Below are positions 45,101-46,227 of a stretch of DNA of 46,458 nt, piece by piece. Source of the DNA: Nematostella vectensis (taxonomy: Eukaryota; Cnidaria; Anthozoa; Actiniaria; Edwardsiidae). The position numbers and the translations under genes are program-made. A model generated the notes under the pieces. That model was not told where the DNA came from, did not search any database, and saw only the letters and a list, made by a program, of their open reading frames with translations. The stretch lies in NCBI RefSeq assembly GCF_932526225.1, contig NC_064039.1, positions 7,765,001 through 7,811,458 on the forward strand, written 5' to 3'. How positions within the stretch are numbered: position 1 is the first letter of the stretch; the number at the start of each line of letters is the position of its first letter.

Positions 45101-46227
45101 ACGAACACTTAATTTAATTTGTTTGCAAAAAGCGAAATTTTATCATAAGTTTTCTTGGAGGATAATATTGCACCAGAAATAGACAGCAGTCAGTCACCAA
45201 TCTTATGCACGCCAAATATTCAAAACATGTATGGATGTTCAGTAGACACATTGCCTAACATACAATATATATGGCGACGCCTTTATAAATACGTTATATA
45301 AATACTGAATTTATAAACTTTTTATACCTTATGAGCTTTGTCAAGAGCACTTTGTACTGCTCATGTGCATCAACGATGTGTAAAGGCAGGTTATGCATTG
45401 GAGGCAGGGGGAAATGCCAAAAATTTTTGATGCGCCGGGAAATCTGCTCCTTCTCCTGTATCAACCATTCACTGTAACCATTCTTATCTAGGAAAGCTTG
45501 TACTCGGTAAAATGGATGGCGGTTTGTTTCAAGTAGGGAGAGTTGCAACAGAAGTCCTTCCACAAGTACCTTAAAGACAAATAATACCCTAAAATTAAAC
45601 GTGAAGTTAAAGTCAGTAAATGGGATACATTTGAAGATTCAAAGATTTTTCGTTCTGTAATCTTAAACAGTTTCAGTATTTCTAAGCGTCCAAAGTTTCA
45701 AAACTACTTCTGCACAGCTAGAGGCCTGTTAGAACCTCAAATACCCTCACCTAATGCCAACCTTTCCTCCCTCTTTATGCAGCCCCCTTATCCTGACAAA
45801 AATGATTTAACGCCACAGCAATTGGCAATTGGGAAAATAGGCAAACGCGTTTTTGGATGATGGACGTCAGCTAGAAGACCCAATCTGCCGATAATGCCGG
45901 CTCAAACATGAACATGCTATGTATGCGGCAGTGTTAAAAGGATGTTAAAAGTCCATTTCTTCAGGTTAATTATTTTATTCCTGTGCTAATCGTACCCGGT
46001 CTGGTGACTTTGGCAGGTGCTTTTCCTTCACTATTTTCTCCAGGTACAATTGTCGTGTATTGCTGATGCAAAATGCCTTGCACACCAGGTCTCGGAGCAT
46101 GTCCGAGTGTATTGGAACCACTGGCTCAGGTGACACACAGTACTCCCTTTGGCAGTTATCAGATGCACCTGGAGGTAATGTGGAATTGGCCAACTGTGAA
46201 GGTGGACTGTACGATGAATCTTCAAAA
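4658..46227 (-). CDS. Munc13/MUN-like helical protein with C-terminal DEP domain, 17 visible exons, 5' end outside window
   Basis: Exons, 5' to 3' on the minus strand: 46227-45996, 45569-45328, 45084-44926, 44755-44653, 42584-42324, 41763-41597, 41233-41051, 40457-40115, 36119-35007, 11570-11375, 10820-10770 (tentative), 9678-9551, 8960-8775, 7144-7064, 6720-6468, 5825-5592, 4857-4658. Every junction is GT-AG and all phases fit, giving about 1376 residues without a stop. Visible residues 1-560 are mainly alpha-helical. Residues 564 to about 865 are a Ser/Thr/Arg-rich linker. Residues about 866-1148 have the spacing of the MUN C-terminal half (a conserved SVVDV-type helix, later an MHD2-like segment with LWTHLAQ). 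A DEP domain spans about 1178-1252, followed by a polar tail ending in NSDYVYYT. MUN proteins act in vesicle priming and SNARE assembly, and DEP domains bind membranes or GPCR/RGS partners, so a trafficking role is inferred. MUN assignment is by eye and uncertain; DEP is firmer. I do not know a named homologue. Internal introns hold six other genes. Confidence 0.75.
4858..5591 (-). other. last intron of the MUN/DEP gene
   Basis: Contains CCCTAACCCTAACC at about 4961-4975, two telomere-like repeats, and a T18/G12 homopolymer pair at 5378-5407. No coding signal is visible. Confidence 0.6.
5592..5825 (-). CDS. MUN/DEP gene exon 16, end of DEP domain
   Basis: Acceptor GACGCATTACAG ends at 5826 and donor GTGGCT|GTAAGT follows 5592. 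It begins with the last DEP helix (HHLLERNLLICLG), then a polar region with acidic EYTMDTEEVS and a basic KRSHRPGG end. Phase 1 in and out. Confidence 0.8.
5826..6467 (-). other. intron between exons 16 and 15
   Basis: AT-rich, with TATATCTGTT repeats near 5857-5897. No coding signal seen. Confidence 0.55.
6468..6720 (-). CDS. MUN/DEP gene exon 15, first part of the DEP domain
   Basis: Acceptor GCTTATGACAG ends at 6721 and donor GTTAG|GTATAA follows 6468. After a polar start it encodes the DEP core: a helix with LIQALRTQL, the hallmark CFSGSQFVDWVREYV loop-helix and, across the phase 1 junction, LELGHHLLERNLL. A long insert (VHGYDSLGVCIGSTDTETG) separates the helices. Confidence 0.85.
7064..7144 (-). 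CDS. MUN/DEP gene exon 14
   Basis: Acceptor TTGTGGTTTCAG ends at 7145 and donor AGACAG|GTCAGC follows 7064. Its 27 codons encode one amphipathic helix ending in RLIRMYRWLARQ. Phase 0 at both ends. Confidence 0.75.
7145..8774 (-). other. intron between exons 14 and 13
   Basis: Noncoding. It holds a C-rich homopolymer at 7627-7646, the MITE-like segment at 7990-8337, and a C-rich run at 8751-8762 close to the donor of exon 13. Confidence 0.6.
7990..8337. repeat. MITE-like segment with AAGGTTCTTATA ends
   Basis: ATATAAGAACCTATT near the left end and AAAAAAGGTTCTTACA near the right are inverted copies of one motif, and internal copies (AAAAAAGGTTCTTATATG, TTATAAGAACCCG) repeat it. The motif also forms the ends of the segments at 11638 and 22771, suggesting one family. 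No target duplication could be fixed. Confidence 0.5.
8775..8960 (-). CDS. MUN/DEP gene exon 13, MHD2-like
   Basis: Acceptor TTGTTTTTGACACAG ends at 8961 and donor GCACAG|GTACTG follows 8775. The 62 codons are phase 0 at both ends. It encodes LDQFFNQMLHTLLSLSLPAF, then a helix with FLNRRLSSLRQVMFPECF and DLLVCLWTHLAQ. The conserved N-x-x-L-x-x-L ... LW pattern is what I associate with Munc13 homology region 2. Confidence 0.8.
9480..9502 (+). repeat. poly-G tract
   Basis: An uninterrupted run of about 22 G followed shortly by an A12 run, in the intron between exons 12 and 13. It is prone to length error in assembly. Confidence 0.9.
9551..9678 (-). CDS. MUN/DEP gene exon 12
   Basis: Acceptor CTCTCTGTAG ends at 9679 and donor TTTAGG|GTAAAT follows 9551. 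Phase 1 in (split Gly) and 0 out. It encodes an acidic stretch (PIEIDTDGVS) followed by the helix CERELVQVEAAHIRLIAFR, comparable to the conserved helix between the two MUN subregions. Confidence 0.75.
9679..10769 (-). other. intron upstream of exon 12
   Basis: AT-rich sequence without convincing coding signal. Short ORFs at 9905-10141 and 10358-10540 lack family features or homologues that I recognise. The G-run at 9480-9502 is in the following intron. Confidence 0.5.
10770..10820 (-). CDS. MUN/DEP gene, tentative 51-bp microexon
   Basis: Acceptor GAGCTGTCAG ends at 10821 (weak pyrimidine tract) and donor GATG|GTGAGT follows 10770 (strong). Phase 1 in and out and 17 codons long, so it can be included or skipped without changing frame. 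It would encode a short polar segment containing SETYCKVGPTSDGHD. It could be a cassette exon or chance. Confidence 0.35.
10939..11138. other. assembly gap of 200 N
   Basis: An exact run of 200 unknown bases, probably a placeholder of arbitrary length. It lies in the intron between exon 10 and the tentative microexon, so a small exon could be hidden here. Confidence 1.
11242..11374 (-). repeat. 19-bp tandem repeat starting at the splice donor of exon 10
   Basis: Six full units on plus follow GYGTGACAGTACAAGTGTT, and a seventh, GCATTAAGAGTAC|CTGGCG, runs into the exon. The GTAC of each unit lines up with the GTAC of the authentic donor (CAG|GTACTC on minus). Confidence 0.85.
11375..11570 (-). 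CDS. MUN/DEP gene exon 10
   Basis: Acceptor ACATTATACAG ends at 11571 and donor CGCCAG|GTACTC follows 11375. The 65 complete codons include WSLVGLYADHVISLETCG and a charged helix (TADQKAEVLDELLARHLE), then a Cys-containing end. Phase 0 in and 1 out. The 19-bp repeat begins at its donor. Confidence 0.85.
11638..12173. repeat. MITE-like element, copy 1
   Basis: Begins ACTTTTTTTTATAAGAAGGT and ends AAGGTTCTTATAAAAAGGGG, which are inverted versions of each other. The start (GTCTAATTTTAGTTGAGGCTGG) and the end (GGTGAAATCTCAGGC) match the segment at 22771-23110 in the same orientation, with a longer middle here. No ORF. Confidence 0.65.
12174..13129 (+). other. noncoding stretch upstream of small membrane-protein gene A
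   Basis: No convincing gene. CTCGAGCTCGAACTCGAACTCG near 12257 is a short local repeat. A TATA-like element for gene A could not be fixed. Confidence 0.4.
13130..13561 (+). CDS. small single-pass membrane protein A (143 aa)
   Basis: The product starts with a basic n-region and hydrophobic core (residues 10-22) that looks like a signal peptide with cleavage near 24. About ten extracellular residues with one Cys follow, then a transmembrane helix at about 34-59 (GFGAALAIFGLFLVVFGSTV), and a polar cytoplasmic tail of about 85 residues with RRRSL (92-96), a good basophilic kinase site. The ATG used is the first in frame; the frame is open 54 bases further upstream without an ATG. It is intronless and lies in the large intron of the MUN/DEP gene on the opposite strand. 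No known family was recognised. Membrane topology is firm by hydropathy; function is unknown. Confidence 0.6.
   Translation: MAKNNLRRPAVSIVVCLLLKFATGERINSCDSEALFGFGAALAIFGLFLVVFGSTVIYSIKHKERLMGERLPMDVAESNDNTSVAEDNTTPRRRSLKADASDGNILNNSEHVSKAGKSEDTTKEGRSLLESVPEVRDYAEREI
13562..14043 (+). other. spacer between genes A and B
   Basis: Gene A 3' UTR and gene B 5' region. No further gene is visible and no strong AATAAA was found. Confidence 0.4.
14044..14442 (+). CDS. small single-pass membrane protein B (132 aa) with C-terminal PDZ ligand
   Basis: Residues 1-19 are a signal peptide (MRLLSVVVILMSLWQAVDA, cleavage at about A19). An ectodomain of only 11 residues with the glycosylation sequon N26-S-S follows, then a transmembrane helix at 31-48, a strongly basic juxtamembrane stretch (CKRLVRRIDKLRAAKRHGAR), and a tail ending in NYDYTAV. 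The last four residues fit a class I PDZ-binding motif (T at -2, V at 0), and the tyrosines before it are possible phosphosites. It is intronless and lies about 480 bases after gene A in the same orientation. The family was not recognised. The organisation (signal, minimal ectodomain, TM, signalling tail) matches genes A and C, so a common origin or role is inferred, not shown. Confidence 0.65.
   Translation: MRLLSVVVILMSLWQAVDAQRLKVTNSSLEVLWVLILVAIILYVLIAGCKRLVRRIDKLRAAKRHGARRAPSLELHTFQNAVEIESSRPGLISPCNSPIQGADEDMSDTLRNTQTRDDPCGANTANYDYTAV
14443..15565 (+). other. spacer between genes B and C
   Basis: No gene recognised. A 75-codon ORF at 14960-15187 is Ser/Thr-rich and lacks supporting features. 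Confidence 0.4.
15566..15913 (+). CDS. small single-pass membrane protein C (115 aa) with Cys-rich juxtamembrane
   Basis: A signal peptide covers residues 1-23 (core VLLALCVSLARS). A short ectodomain of about 20 residues carries the sequon N25-Q-T and several Tyr. A transmembrane helix spans about 43-62, immediately followed by a Cys cluster (AYCACCQCEEKK) that is a plausible palmitoylation or metal-binding site. The very basic tail of about 45 residues contains CHECLKH. It is intronless and third in the same-orientation series. The family was not recognised. A dispersed repeat with its own target duplication starts only about 55 bases after the stop, so the 3' UTR may use sequence from that insertion (an AATAAA-like stretch lies at about 16113). 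Confidence 0.6.
   Translation: MLIAGQCRAPLVLLALCVSLARSQNQTTYEYGFVAVKSMLKVYAGVFAVLAAVVVILGLSKAYCACCQCEEKKRSTPTEKRQWKVRKMKENSSNREQKREICHECLKHKVQGQLI
15968..16358 (+). mobile_element. 391-bp dispersed repeat, left copy, flanked by 9-bp duplication
   Basis: The segment begins TGGTAGAGCTTCGTTTCCAT and is present again in inverted orientation at 19909-20288. Direct repeats TATTTATCC flank it (15959-15967 and 16359-16367), so it inserted as a unit. It has no terminal inverted repeats; internally, CTGAGTTATGGAA and its reverse complement form a hairpin near 16244-16305. No ORF. Class uncertain: the 9-bp duplication suggests a Mutator-like or SINE-like insertion. Confidence 0.7.
16359..19224. other. 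repeat-rich noncoding stretch between the inverted copies
   Basis: No gene found. It contains a 60-bp imperfect duplication with a CTATTTAGTG/CACTAAATAG hairpin at 17030-17170, a perfect ATAGCCCCAGGGGCTAT palindrome near 18126, the dispersed repeat at 18125-18558, and one of a pair of direct repeats (17402-17452, partner 19564-19618). Confidence 0.5.
18125..18558 (-). repeat. dispersed repeat of the GGGGGTACTCC type with internal TACCCTGTTTAGGACA units
   Basis: On the minus strand it starts GGGGGGGTACTCCCTTATAT and contains at least seven degenerate copies of (T)ACCCTGTTTAGGACA on plus at irregular 30-45 bp spacing. I associate this type of repeat with anthozoan genomes. No coding content. 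Confidence 0.6.
19225..19366. mobile_element. 142-bp Mutator-like MITE with perfect 9-bp target duplication
   Basis: The 20-bp ends are TAGCCTGCTAGCCGGCTCTC on the left and, reverse-complemented, TAACCTGCTAGCCGGCTCTC on the right. CAGAGGAGA is duplicated exactly on both sides (19216-19224 and 19367-19375). The 9-bp duplication is typical of the Mutator superfamily. Too short to encode anything. Confidence 0.85.
19376..19908. other. noncoding stretch with TCTCCCGC-rich repeat
   Basis: 19785-19875 is a compact repeat with five TCTCCCGC-type motifs and one short inverted pair (CTCCCGCATTAGGCGGGAG). A similar TCCCGCACTGA motif recurs at 20300, beyond the inverted copy, suggesting that copy inserted into a larger CTCCCGC-type element. 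No gene. Confidence 0.5.
19909..20288 (-). mobile_element. dispersed repeat, right copy, inverted relative to 15968
   Basis: The reverse complement of this 380-bp segment matches 15968-16349 nearly base for base, with scattered substitutions and few indels. No clear target duplication was found. Together the two copies could form a long hairpin spanning 3.6 kb. Confidence 0.85.
20289..22016 (+). other. noncoding stretch upstream of gene D
   Basis: 20655-20815 resembles a dispersed repeat (GGCCTCGTCCCCACGTATCC, later CGTCCCCACGAAAACGC, mutually inverted-like). The last 300 bases before gene D (from about 21700) are likely its promoter and 5' UTR, with repeated GAACTTTG and AACGCAACGAGA motifs. 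No gene was recognised in between. Confidence 0.45.
22017..22469 (+). CDS. CRSDDP-family membrane protein D (150 aa)
   Basis: There is no cleavable signal peptide. A transmembrane helix at about 10-30 acts as signal-anchor, probably with a short N-terminus outside. Directly after it comes the family signature C31-R-S-D-D-P-V-K-D-H-T-C42 and then MLYPR, shared with gene E (C26 to C37) and, in broken form, gene F. The two Cys at the membrane face could be acylated or paired. The tail of about 100 residues is acidic and His-rich (for example EHDEHATEPEHHAAGQH), then Ser-rich, ending LQVSQ. Intronless CDS in the host-gene intron. The family is not known to me; it is defined here by comparison within the window. 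Single-pass topology is confident; function is unknown. Confidence 0.7.
   Translation: MGALAVTPGVIATIVVIAVIAVGMLLLYFVCRSDDPVKDHTCVAMLYPRSRSELRQLKVPLDPGEPTDIHVNAAYEHDEHATEPEHHAAGQHAVMVHMRTESADGGECSITLHAVESESQSRSGESSSPDPGNESQLIQAGDKTCLQVSQ
22771..23110. repeat. MITE-like element, copy 2
   Basis: Begins TTTTCTATAAGAACGTCTAA and ends GTTCTTATAAAAAGGTTCTT. Both ends and the GGCTGG/GGTGAAATCCCAGGC blocks match the copy at 11638-12173. It has a shorter middle and the same orientation. Confidence 0.6.
23111..25299 (+). other. noncoding stretch between genes D and E
   Basis: AAAAAGAGTATGCATTTAAAGG-type sequence occurs twice (about 23124 and 23715), a short direct repeat with TATGTTGTGGCT. A CTTT/CCTT microsatellite lies at 24066-24203. 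A 90-codon ORF at 24489-24761 is discussed among the rejected items. Confidence 0.45.
24066..24203 (+). repeat. CTTT/CCTT/CTCT microsatellite
   Basis: Runs of CCCT, CTTT, CT, CCTT and again CTTT totalling about 138 bases of pure pyrimidine, apart from one ACTT interruption. Confidence 0.95.
25300..25408 (+). promoter_or_regulatory. gene E promoter/first non-coding exon, duplicated in gene F
   Basis: GTAGTGAAGTGGAACGAACG, CTGACAATTTGAATTTT and GCTCATTAGC, followed by an AAG|GTGAGTAG donor at 25401/25402, recur at 29501-29610. The conservation through a splice donor suggests this is the transcription start region and first 5' UTR exon. The matching acceptor is probably TTTCGACAG ending at 26227. 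Confidence 0.55.
25546..25951. mobile_element. 406-bp hAT-like MITE
   Basis: Ends are AGGGGTAGCGAT on the left and ATCGCTACCCCT on the right, flanked by AAGAAG on both sides (25540-25545, 25952-25957). The interior is rich in TCTCGG/GCTCGG. The ends look hAT-like, but the 6-bp rather than 8-bp duplication leaves this open. It lies in the putative leader intron of gene E. Confidence 0.7.
26299..26850 (+). repeat. 27-bp tandem repeat, about 20 copies, in the gene E leader
   Basis: The unit is GACAAGCAAGGGAGCTATCG followed by CGTGACA (27 bp, nine codons). Most copies are identical. A few read GAGGAGCAAG or GACGAGCAAG, and one is 3 bases short. The array lies between the likely acceptor at 26227 and the gene E ATG, so it is probably in the 5' UTR. 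It is open in two forward frames: an ATG at 26281 starts an uORF reading (A-R-E-L-S-R-D-R-Q)n. Gene F has only one degenerate unit at the same place (about 30195). Confidence 0.9.
26885..28018 (+). CDS. CRSDDP-family membrane protein E (377 aa) with Arg-Asp repeat tail
   Basis: Residues 4-25 are a transmembrane signal-anchor (VIVLLVCVAVLIAIMIALYF). The signature C26-R-S-D-D-P-L-K-D-H-T-C37 followed by ALLYTK is almost identical to gene D. From about residue 75 to the C-terminus the tail is built of degenerate octapeptides of the type S-R-D-x-R-R-D-x, extremely rich in Arg and Asp (alternating charge), with few hydrophobics, so it should be disordered and strongly multivalent. The repeats are DNA-level repeats of CACGTGATGNNAGGCGTGAC. 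The ATG at 26885 is the first after the leader array and follows an in-frame stop. AATAAA occurs near 28249. Single coding exon. Function unknown; SR/RD-type tails suggest RNA, condensate or scaffold interactions, but this is inference. Confidence 0.75.
   Translation: MEDAVIVLLVCVAVLIAIMIALYFLCRSDDPLKDHTCAALLYTKMTAVNLEGDEPCLMEKPREPRNNDMNTTHYGGKTPDPRDGGRDGPRDDEKQKGLRDFTADKPRDERRDSSRDGRRDRPFEEKLDGSRGGRRDGPRDYEKYHGMRDVTVGKPRDGRPDGPRDGRRHRSPDEKLDGSRDRRRDETRVERRESSRDGRRDGQRDERRDGLRDERRDSSREGRREGSLDERRDWPRDEQRDRSRDRTREERRDGHREQWRDGPRDERSYSSRDNWRDSTHGVKRDGERDERREWPRVEMRDGPRDESNSSRDNWRDSNYDAGRDGSRDLRRDIPHHDWHNFPGDKRRDRSRDERRDVPHDERHYRSRDERRDNALWL
28019..29500 (+). other. gene E 3' region and spacer before gene F
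   Basis: Probable polyadenylation signal AATAAA near 28249 and a C-run of 14 at 28282-28295. No other gene was recognised. Confidence 0.45.
29501..29610 (+). promoter_or_regulatory. gene F promoter/first non-coding exon
   Basis: Paralogous copy of 25300-25408 with the same blocks and an AAG|GTGAGTAGG donor at 29603/29604. The matching acceptor is probably TCAAACAG ending at 30048, followed by ATTGC as in gene E. Confidence 0.55.
29604..30249 (+). other. gene F putative leader intron and 5' UTR
   Basis: AT-rich up to about 30048. The last 200 bases include GCGTGACAGAAAAACAAGGC, a single degenerate unit of the gene E 27-bp leader repeat. No other gene. Confidence 0.4.
30250..30404 (+). pseudogene. 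frameshifted membrane anchor and signature region of gene F
   Basis: ATG at 30250 opens a 27-codon frame encoding a transmembrane helix like that of gene E (start M-E-L-N-V-I-I-L-L) that stops at TAA 30331. By comparison with genes D and E the conserved juxtamembrane signature continues in two other frames: C-R-S-K-D in the second, then C-A-A-L-L-Y-P-K in the third, which joins the 1194-codon ORF. At the DNA level this corresponds to two 2-base losses and one in-frame 12-base loss. Either the anchor is genuinely broken, or the assembly carries indel errors here. Confidence 0.6.
30405..33989 (+). CDS. CRSDDP-family protein F tail: giant repeat scaffold (1194 aa from first ATG)
   Basis: The first ATG in the long frame is at 30405; the frame is open from about 30340. 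Domain order: PPDxRDxRxSR repeats (about 40-125); RD octapeptides like gene E (about 160-265); a basic segment with repeated RARS/RSRS sites (for example RARSVD, RSRSLG; about 275-335), good AGC-kinase or 14-3-3 candidates; then some 30 decapeptides of the types R-D-D-P-Y-I-K-Q-P-G and R-D-D-P-Y-S-R-P-P-L (about 400-715), with 13 YxxP motifs (three YDRP). A less repetitive part with a charged helix (EFDALHREIRAKSEEIKLQR) follows, and the end is Asp/Tyr/His/Arg-rich. YxxP arrays are known as Crk-type SH2 docking sites in Cas-family scaffolds, so tyrosine-kinase signalling is inferred. AATAAA at 34113-34118. The membrane anchor is displaced by frameshifts (30250-30404). No known family recognised. 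Confidence 0.7.
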   Translation: MVNTEQNLSRRSSRSEHMRIMSKLQEKPPESRTNGGPPYNARGTRPPDKRDTRVSQPPDTRDPRGSRPTDTRDARGSRPPDKRDTQGAQLPDKRDTRVSTRPPDTRDTRVSRAQETRSTQDSRGGSRRSASRDTRDQELDARGRSQNARTRSMRNSGPPERRDDLSRDNRREAPRDNRREVSRDNRRDASRDNKPDVPRERRDTLRDERRDMSRDKRREASRDERRDIPRDERRDIPRDERRDAPREGRRDPPRDDRRDAFLDDRREGRSTQEFSRDNRLRQRSLRARSVDRPRVTRARSEGGRRSRSLGDVRLRNRARSVDRVYDLWDRRYSMKRDPYPQDDMRERLYGGTRDIHLARDPPRHEPRDSMPPWEGPRGHSTRDKARDIPPHWSDQYSIQARDDLYNRLQARDDPYIKQPGRDDPYNKQPGRDDPYIKQPGRDDPYIKQPGRDDPYIKQPGRDDPYNKQPGRDDPYNKPSARDDLYDRPPLRDDPYHRPPLRDDPHSRPPLRDDPHSRPPLRDDPYSRPPLRDDPYNKPSARDDLYDRPPLRDDPYHRPPLRDDPHSRPPLRDDPYSRPPLRDDFYSRPPLLDDQPPLRDDPYNRPPLRDDPFGRPPLRDDPLSRPPLRDDPHSRLPLRDKPYNRDPLQNDQYGRPPLRDDPYSRPSLRDDPLSRPPLHNDPFDRTPLRDDLLSRPTLGGDLYDRPPLRNDPYSRNEAGDDHGEYGPVYQQAERRDMYGRYVPREIPARVEQHEFDALHREIRAKSEEIKLQRESVNRDIRKGIYQPISNKEAKVREELMKCNGTHRDILYDERDAGQHHYEEIPPRMSHNSDLSRDPYEDVHDPRYLPKPFEMSQGRNEDNIIRREPRPRPHSIQITHRQHSSTTDSFLDTQRNMRGHTGNPPQDMRRHTVDGNGWGALPDTYLMSIGMPTSQPPPAGKAMNIQTIDPLEIQTRAPEDELRDSYVKYFGKPEDSPHSPYLRSLNSVGDTDKNGWRYPDKNTLRDVDNVRQSRDNKDGSRNADNRLRDEKLLNDSWEASESMYRVRSFDFSHQEKRAAQPRSRSLDLHSAPPKEEIRERDTRGKPVTAVAPTRARVMHVESTTPRRDDRSRYSYDPYDDRNDRYNGYSSDHYSRHDRSDYYDRQDRRDHYNRQGRGDHYDRSGHHGRADRRDHYDRRDQNDRHDRKYDEEREDYV
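31612..32545 (+). repeat. 30-bp coding repeat (decapeptide array) in gene F
   Basis: Units of 30 bp on the pattern GACGACCCGTACAACAAACA-GCCCGGACGG, then GATGATCCCTACAGCAGACC-TCCCTTACGG. Several blocks are repeated as groups (for example 31831-31990 and 32011-32160), showing duplication of multi-unit blocks. One unit is cut short near 32170. Period is a multiple of three throughout, keeping the frame. Confidence 0.95.
33990..35006 (+). other. gene F 3' region and remaining intron
   Basis: AATAAA at 34113-34118 is the probable gene F polyadenylation signal. Three telomere-like TTAGGG units lie at 34857-34876. No other gene seen. Confidence 0.5.
35007..36119 (-). CDS. MUN/DEP gene exon 9, large exon with Ser-rich linker
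   Basis: Acceptor GCTTTTTTACACAG ends at 36120 and donor CTTGCAG|GTAAGA follows 35007. The exon is 371 codons, phase 0 at both ends. About the first 300 residues are a polar Ser/Thr/Arg/Asp-rich linker, probably disordered and phosphorylated (for example RSRSDSPS). The last 70 residues return to helix, with SSVVDVLCCVHRVT and YIWDTVKEMKTRLCRKLLQ, matching in pattern the SVVDV-type helix of MUN domains. The linker therefore appears inserted in the middle of the MUN-like region. Confidence 0.85.
36160..36892. mobile_element. Harbinger-like MITE nested in the larger element
   Basis: Terminal inverted repeats start GGGTCGGTTCCTGAAAAGCC on the left and GGGCCGGTTCCTGAAAGGCC on the right. CAG is duplicated on both sides (36157-36159, 36893-36895). 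The intact site, GGAACAGATGCT, is present in the opposite terminal repeat of the host element. The 733-bp interior has many TTAACCC/GGGTTAA motifs and no transposase. The 3-bp duplication and GGG-start ends fit PIF/Harbinger, though the usual TWA target is not seen. Confidence 0.8.
36956..39012. other. interior of the larger transposon
   Basis: AT-rich, with only short ORFs and no transposase motif. Non-autonomous as it stands. Confidence 0.6.
39172..40114 (-). repeat. 29-bp GC-rich minisatellite in the intron after exon 8, about 32 copies
   Basis: The plus-strand unit is GGATATGTGAGGGGTGGACC followed by CTGCCCCTG (29 bp), with scattered single-base variants and a few units missing GGG. The last units before exon 8 become irregular, and the final one (GGGTTTTAC|CTTGGC) aligns with GGGTGGACCCTGCC, placing the splice donor at a fixed position of the unit. 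It is strongly strand-asymmetric and G-rich on plus. Confidence 0.95.
40115..40457 (-). CDS. MUN/DEP gene exon 8
   Basis: Acceptor AATTTATTTCAG ends at 40458 and donor CGCCAAG|GTAAAA follows 40115. The 114 complete codons begin SQLWRGPYLGLALIWLEAVG and IQDYLPQFL, a Trp-containing helix pair typical of the middle of MUN regions. A basic, Pro-containing stretch and GMLFEFMGRGLKLFAPAK follow. Phase 2 in and 0 out. Confidence 0.8.
40626..41050 (-). repeat. 37-43 bp tandem repeat in the intron after exon 7
   Basis: On the plus strand the units share (A)CCCAAATAAGGAGTGTTTAC followed by TACCATGTAGGGATAT (37 bp, near-perfect at 40700-40870) or longer, more diverged forms towards exon 7. The unit ending near 40895 contains CCTTGTCGAG, matching CCTTGGCGAG at the exon 7 donor, so the array degrades into the exon boundary. 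About ten units in all. Confidence 0.85.
41051..41233 (-). CDS. MUN/DEP gene exon 7
   Basis: Acceptor ACCCTTTTAG ends at 41234 and donor CGCCAAG|GTACAT follows 41051. It encodes helices including YVDVVELAIATHYRLLMQDV and LSLAFRLSAIDQEWCKYISP, resembling the helix before the W-rich segment of MUN domains. Phase 2 in and out. The intron that follows is largely the 37-43 bp array. Confidence 0.85.
41597..41763 (-). CDS. MUN/DEP gene exon 6
   Basis: Acceptor CTGTCGCGCAG ends at 41764 and donor GAACG|GTGAGG follows 41597. It encodes a helical segment beginning EEMKGRYDRFK and containing YSTYLSPRLLNIIILNIRDE. Phase 0 in and 2 out; the split codon gives Arg. Confidence 0.85.
42324..42584 (-). CDS. 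MUN/DEP gene exon 5
   Basis: Acceptor CATCCTGTAG ends at 42585 and donor TTAAAG|GTGATG follows 42324. The exon is 87 codons, phase 0 at both ends. It encodes two long helices: a Leu-rich one opening LIMLLQILTLLLRNSKNCLT and one centred on GEFLKIMFPVVFVSVREAIE. Reading on past the donor meets a stop in the intron, and the donor chosen is the only one that keeps frame with exon 6. Confidence 0.8.
42760..42909. repeat. imperfect ATC/ATT trinucleotide microsatellite
   Basis: Interrupted ATC and ATT runs (CATCATCATCATC, TTATCATTATTATCATCG and similar) lie inside the intron immediately before the 34-bp array. The antisense Asp-rich ORF it produces is a low-complexity artefact. Confidence 0.8.
42910..44652 (-). 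repeat. 34-bp minisatellite filling the intron after exon 4, about 50 copies of a splice-donor sequence
   Basis: On the plus strand the unit is about TTCCTTGACATAGTAATAGG followed by GTAAGACTCACCTC (34 bp). Reversed, each unit reads TATGTCAAGGAAGAG|GTGAGT, against TATGTGAAGGAAGAG|GTGAGT at the real exon 4 donor. Some units carry AAG|TGAGT-like or GTTAGT variants. A higher-order period of about 201-202 bp (copies beginning near 43784, 43986 and 44187, and again 44255 and 44457) marks recent amplification. The last, diverged unit merges with the exon boundary at 44653. On the minus strand the unit is open in all three frames. Confidence 0.95.
44653..44755 (-). CDS. MUN/DEP gene exon 4, next to the 34-bp donor repeat
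   Basis: Acceptor CTTTTCAG ends at 44756 and donor GAAGAG|GTGAGT follows 44653. The 34 complete codons encode an amphipathic helix (HFESEAWYIKHVTDLLENVM) and end in YVKEE. The last 15 exon bases plus the donor are echoed in every unit of the intronic 34-bp array that follows. Confidence 0.85.
44926..45084 (-). CDS. MUN/DEP gene exon 3
   Basis: Acceptor TTGTTGTTTGCAG ends at 45085 and donor GCAGA|GTACGT follows 44926. It encodes a Ser/Pro-rich opening and a helix (CRLLKEFALRYGVGELYRRL). Phase 2 in and out. The split codon to exon 4 gives Glu. Confidence 0.8.
45085..45327 (-). other. short intron between exons 2 and 3
   Basis: AT-rich with acceptor pyrimidine tract TTGTTGTTTGCAG. Nothing else seen. 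Confidence 0.6.
45328..45569 (-). CDS. MUN/DEP gene exon 2 (visible numbering)
   Basis: Acceptor TGTCTTTAAG ends at 45570 and donor AAG|GTATAA follows 45328. Phase 0 in and phase 2 out. It encodes a Leu-rich helix, an aromatic stretch (RIKNFWHFPLPPMHNLPLHI) and a further helix. The split codon with the next exon gives Arg. Confidence 0.8.
45570..45995 (-). other. intron between exons 1 and 2 (visible numbering)
   Basis: No repeat or ORF of note. Confidence 0.6.
45996..46227 (-). CDS. MUN/DEP gene, first visible exon
   Basis: Acceptor ATTTTTCAG ends at 46228 and donor CGG|GTACGA follows 45996. The exon starts with one base completing a codon and ends in phase 0. It encodes visible residues 1-77: a Ser/Pro-rich start, then a helical stretch (HSDMLRDLVCKAFCISNTRQ) and a basic end. 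Upstream exons lie beyond the window. Confidence 0.75.
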
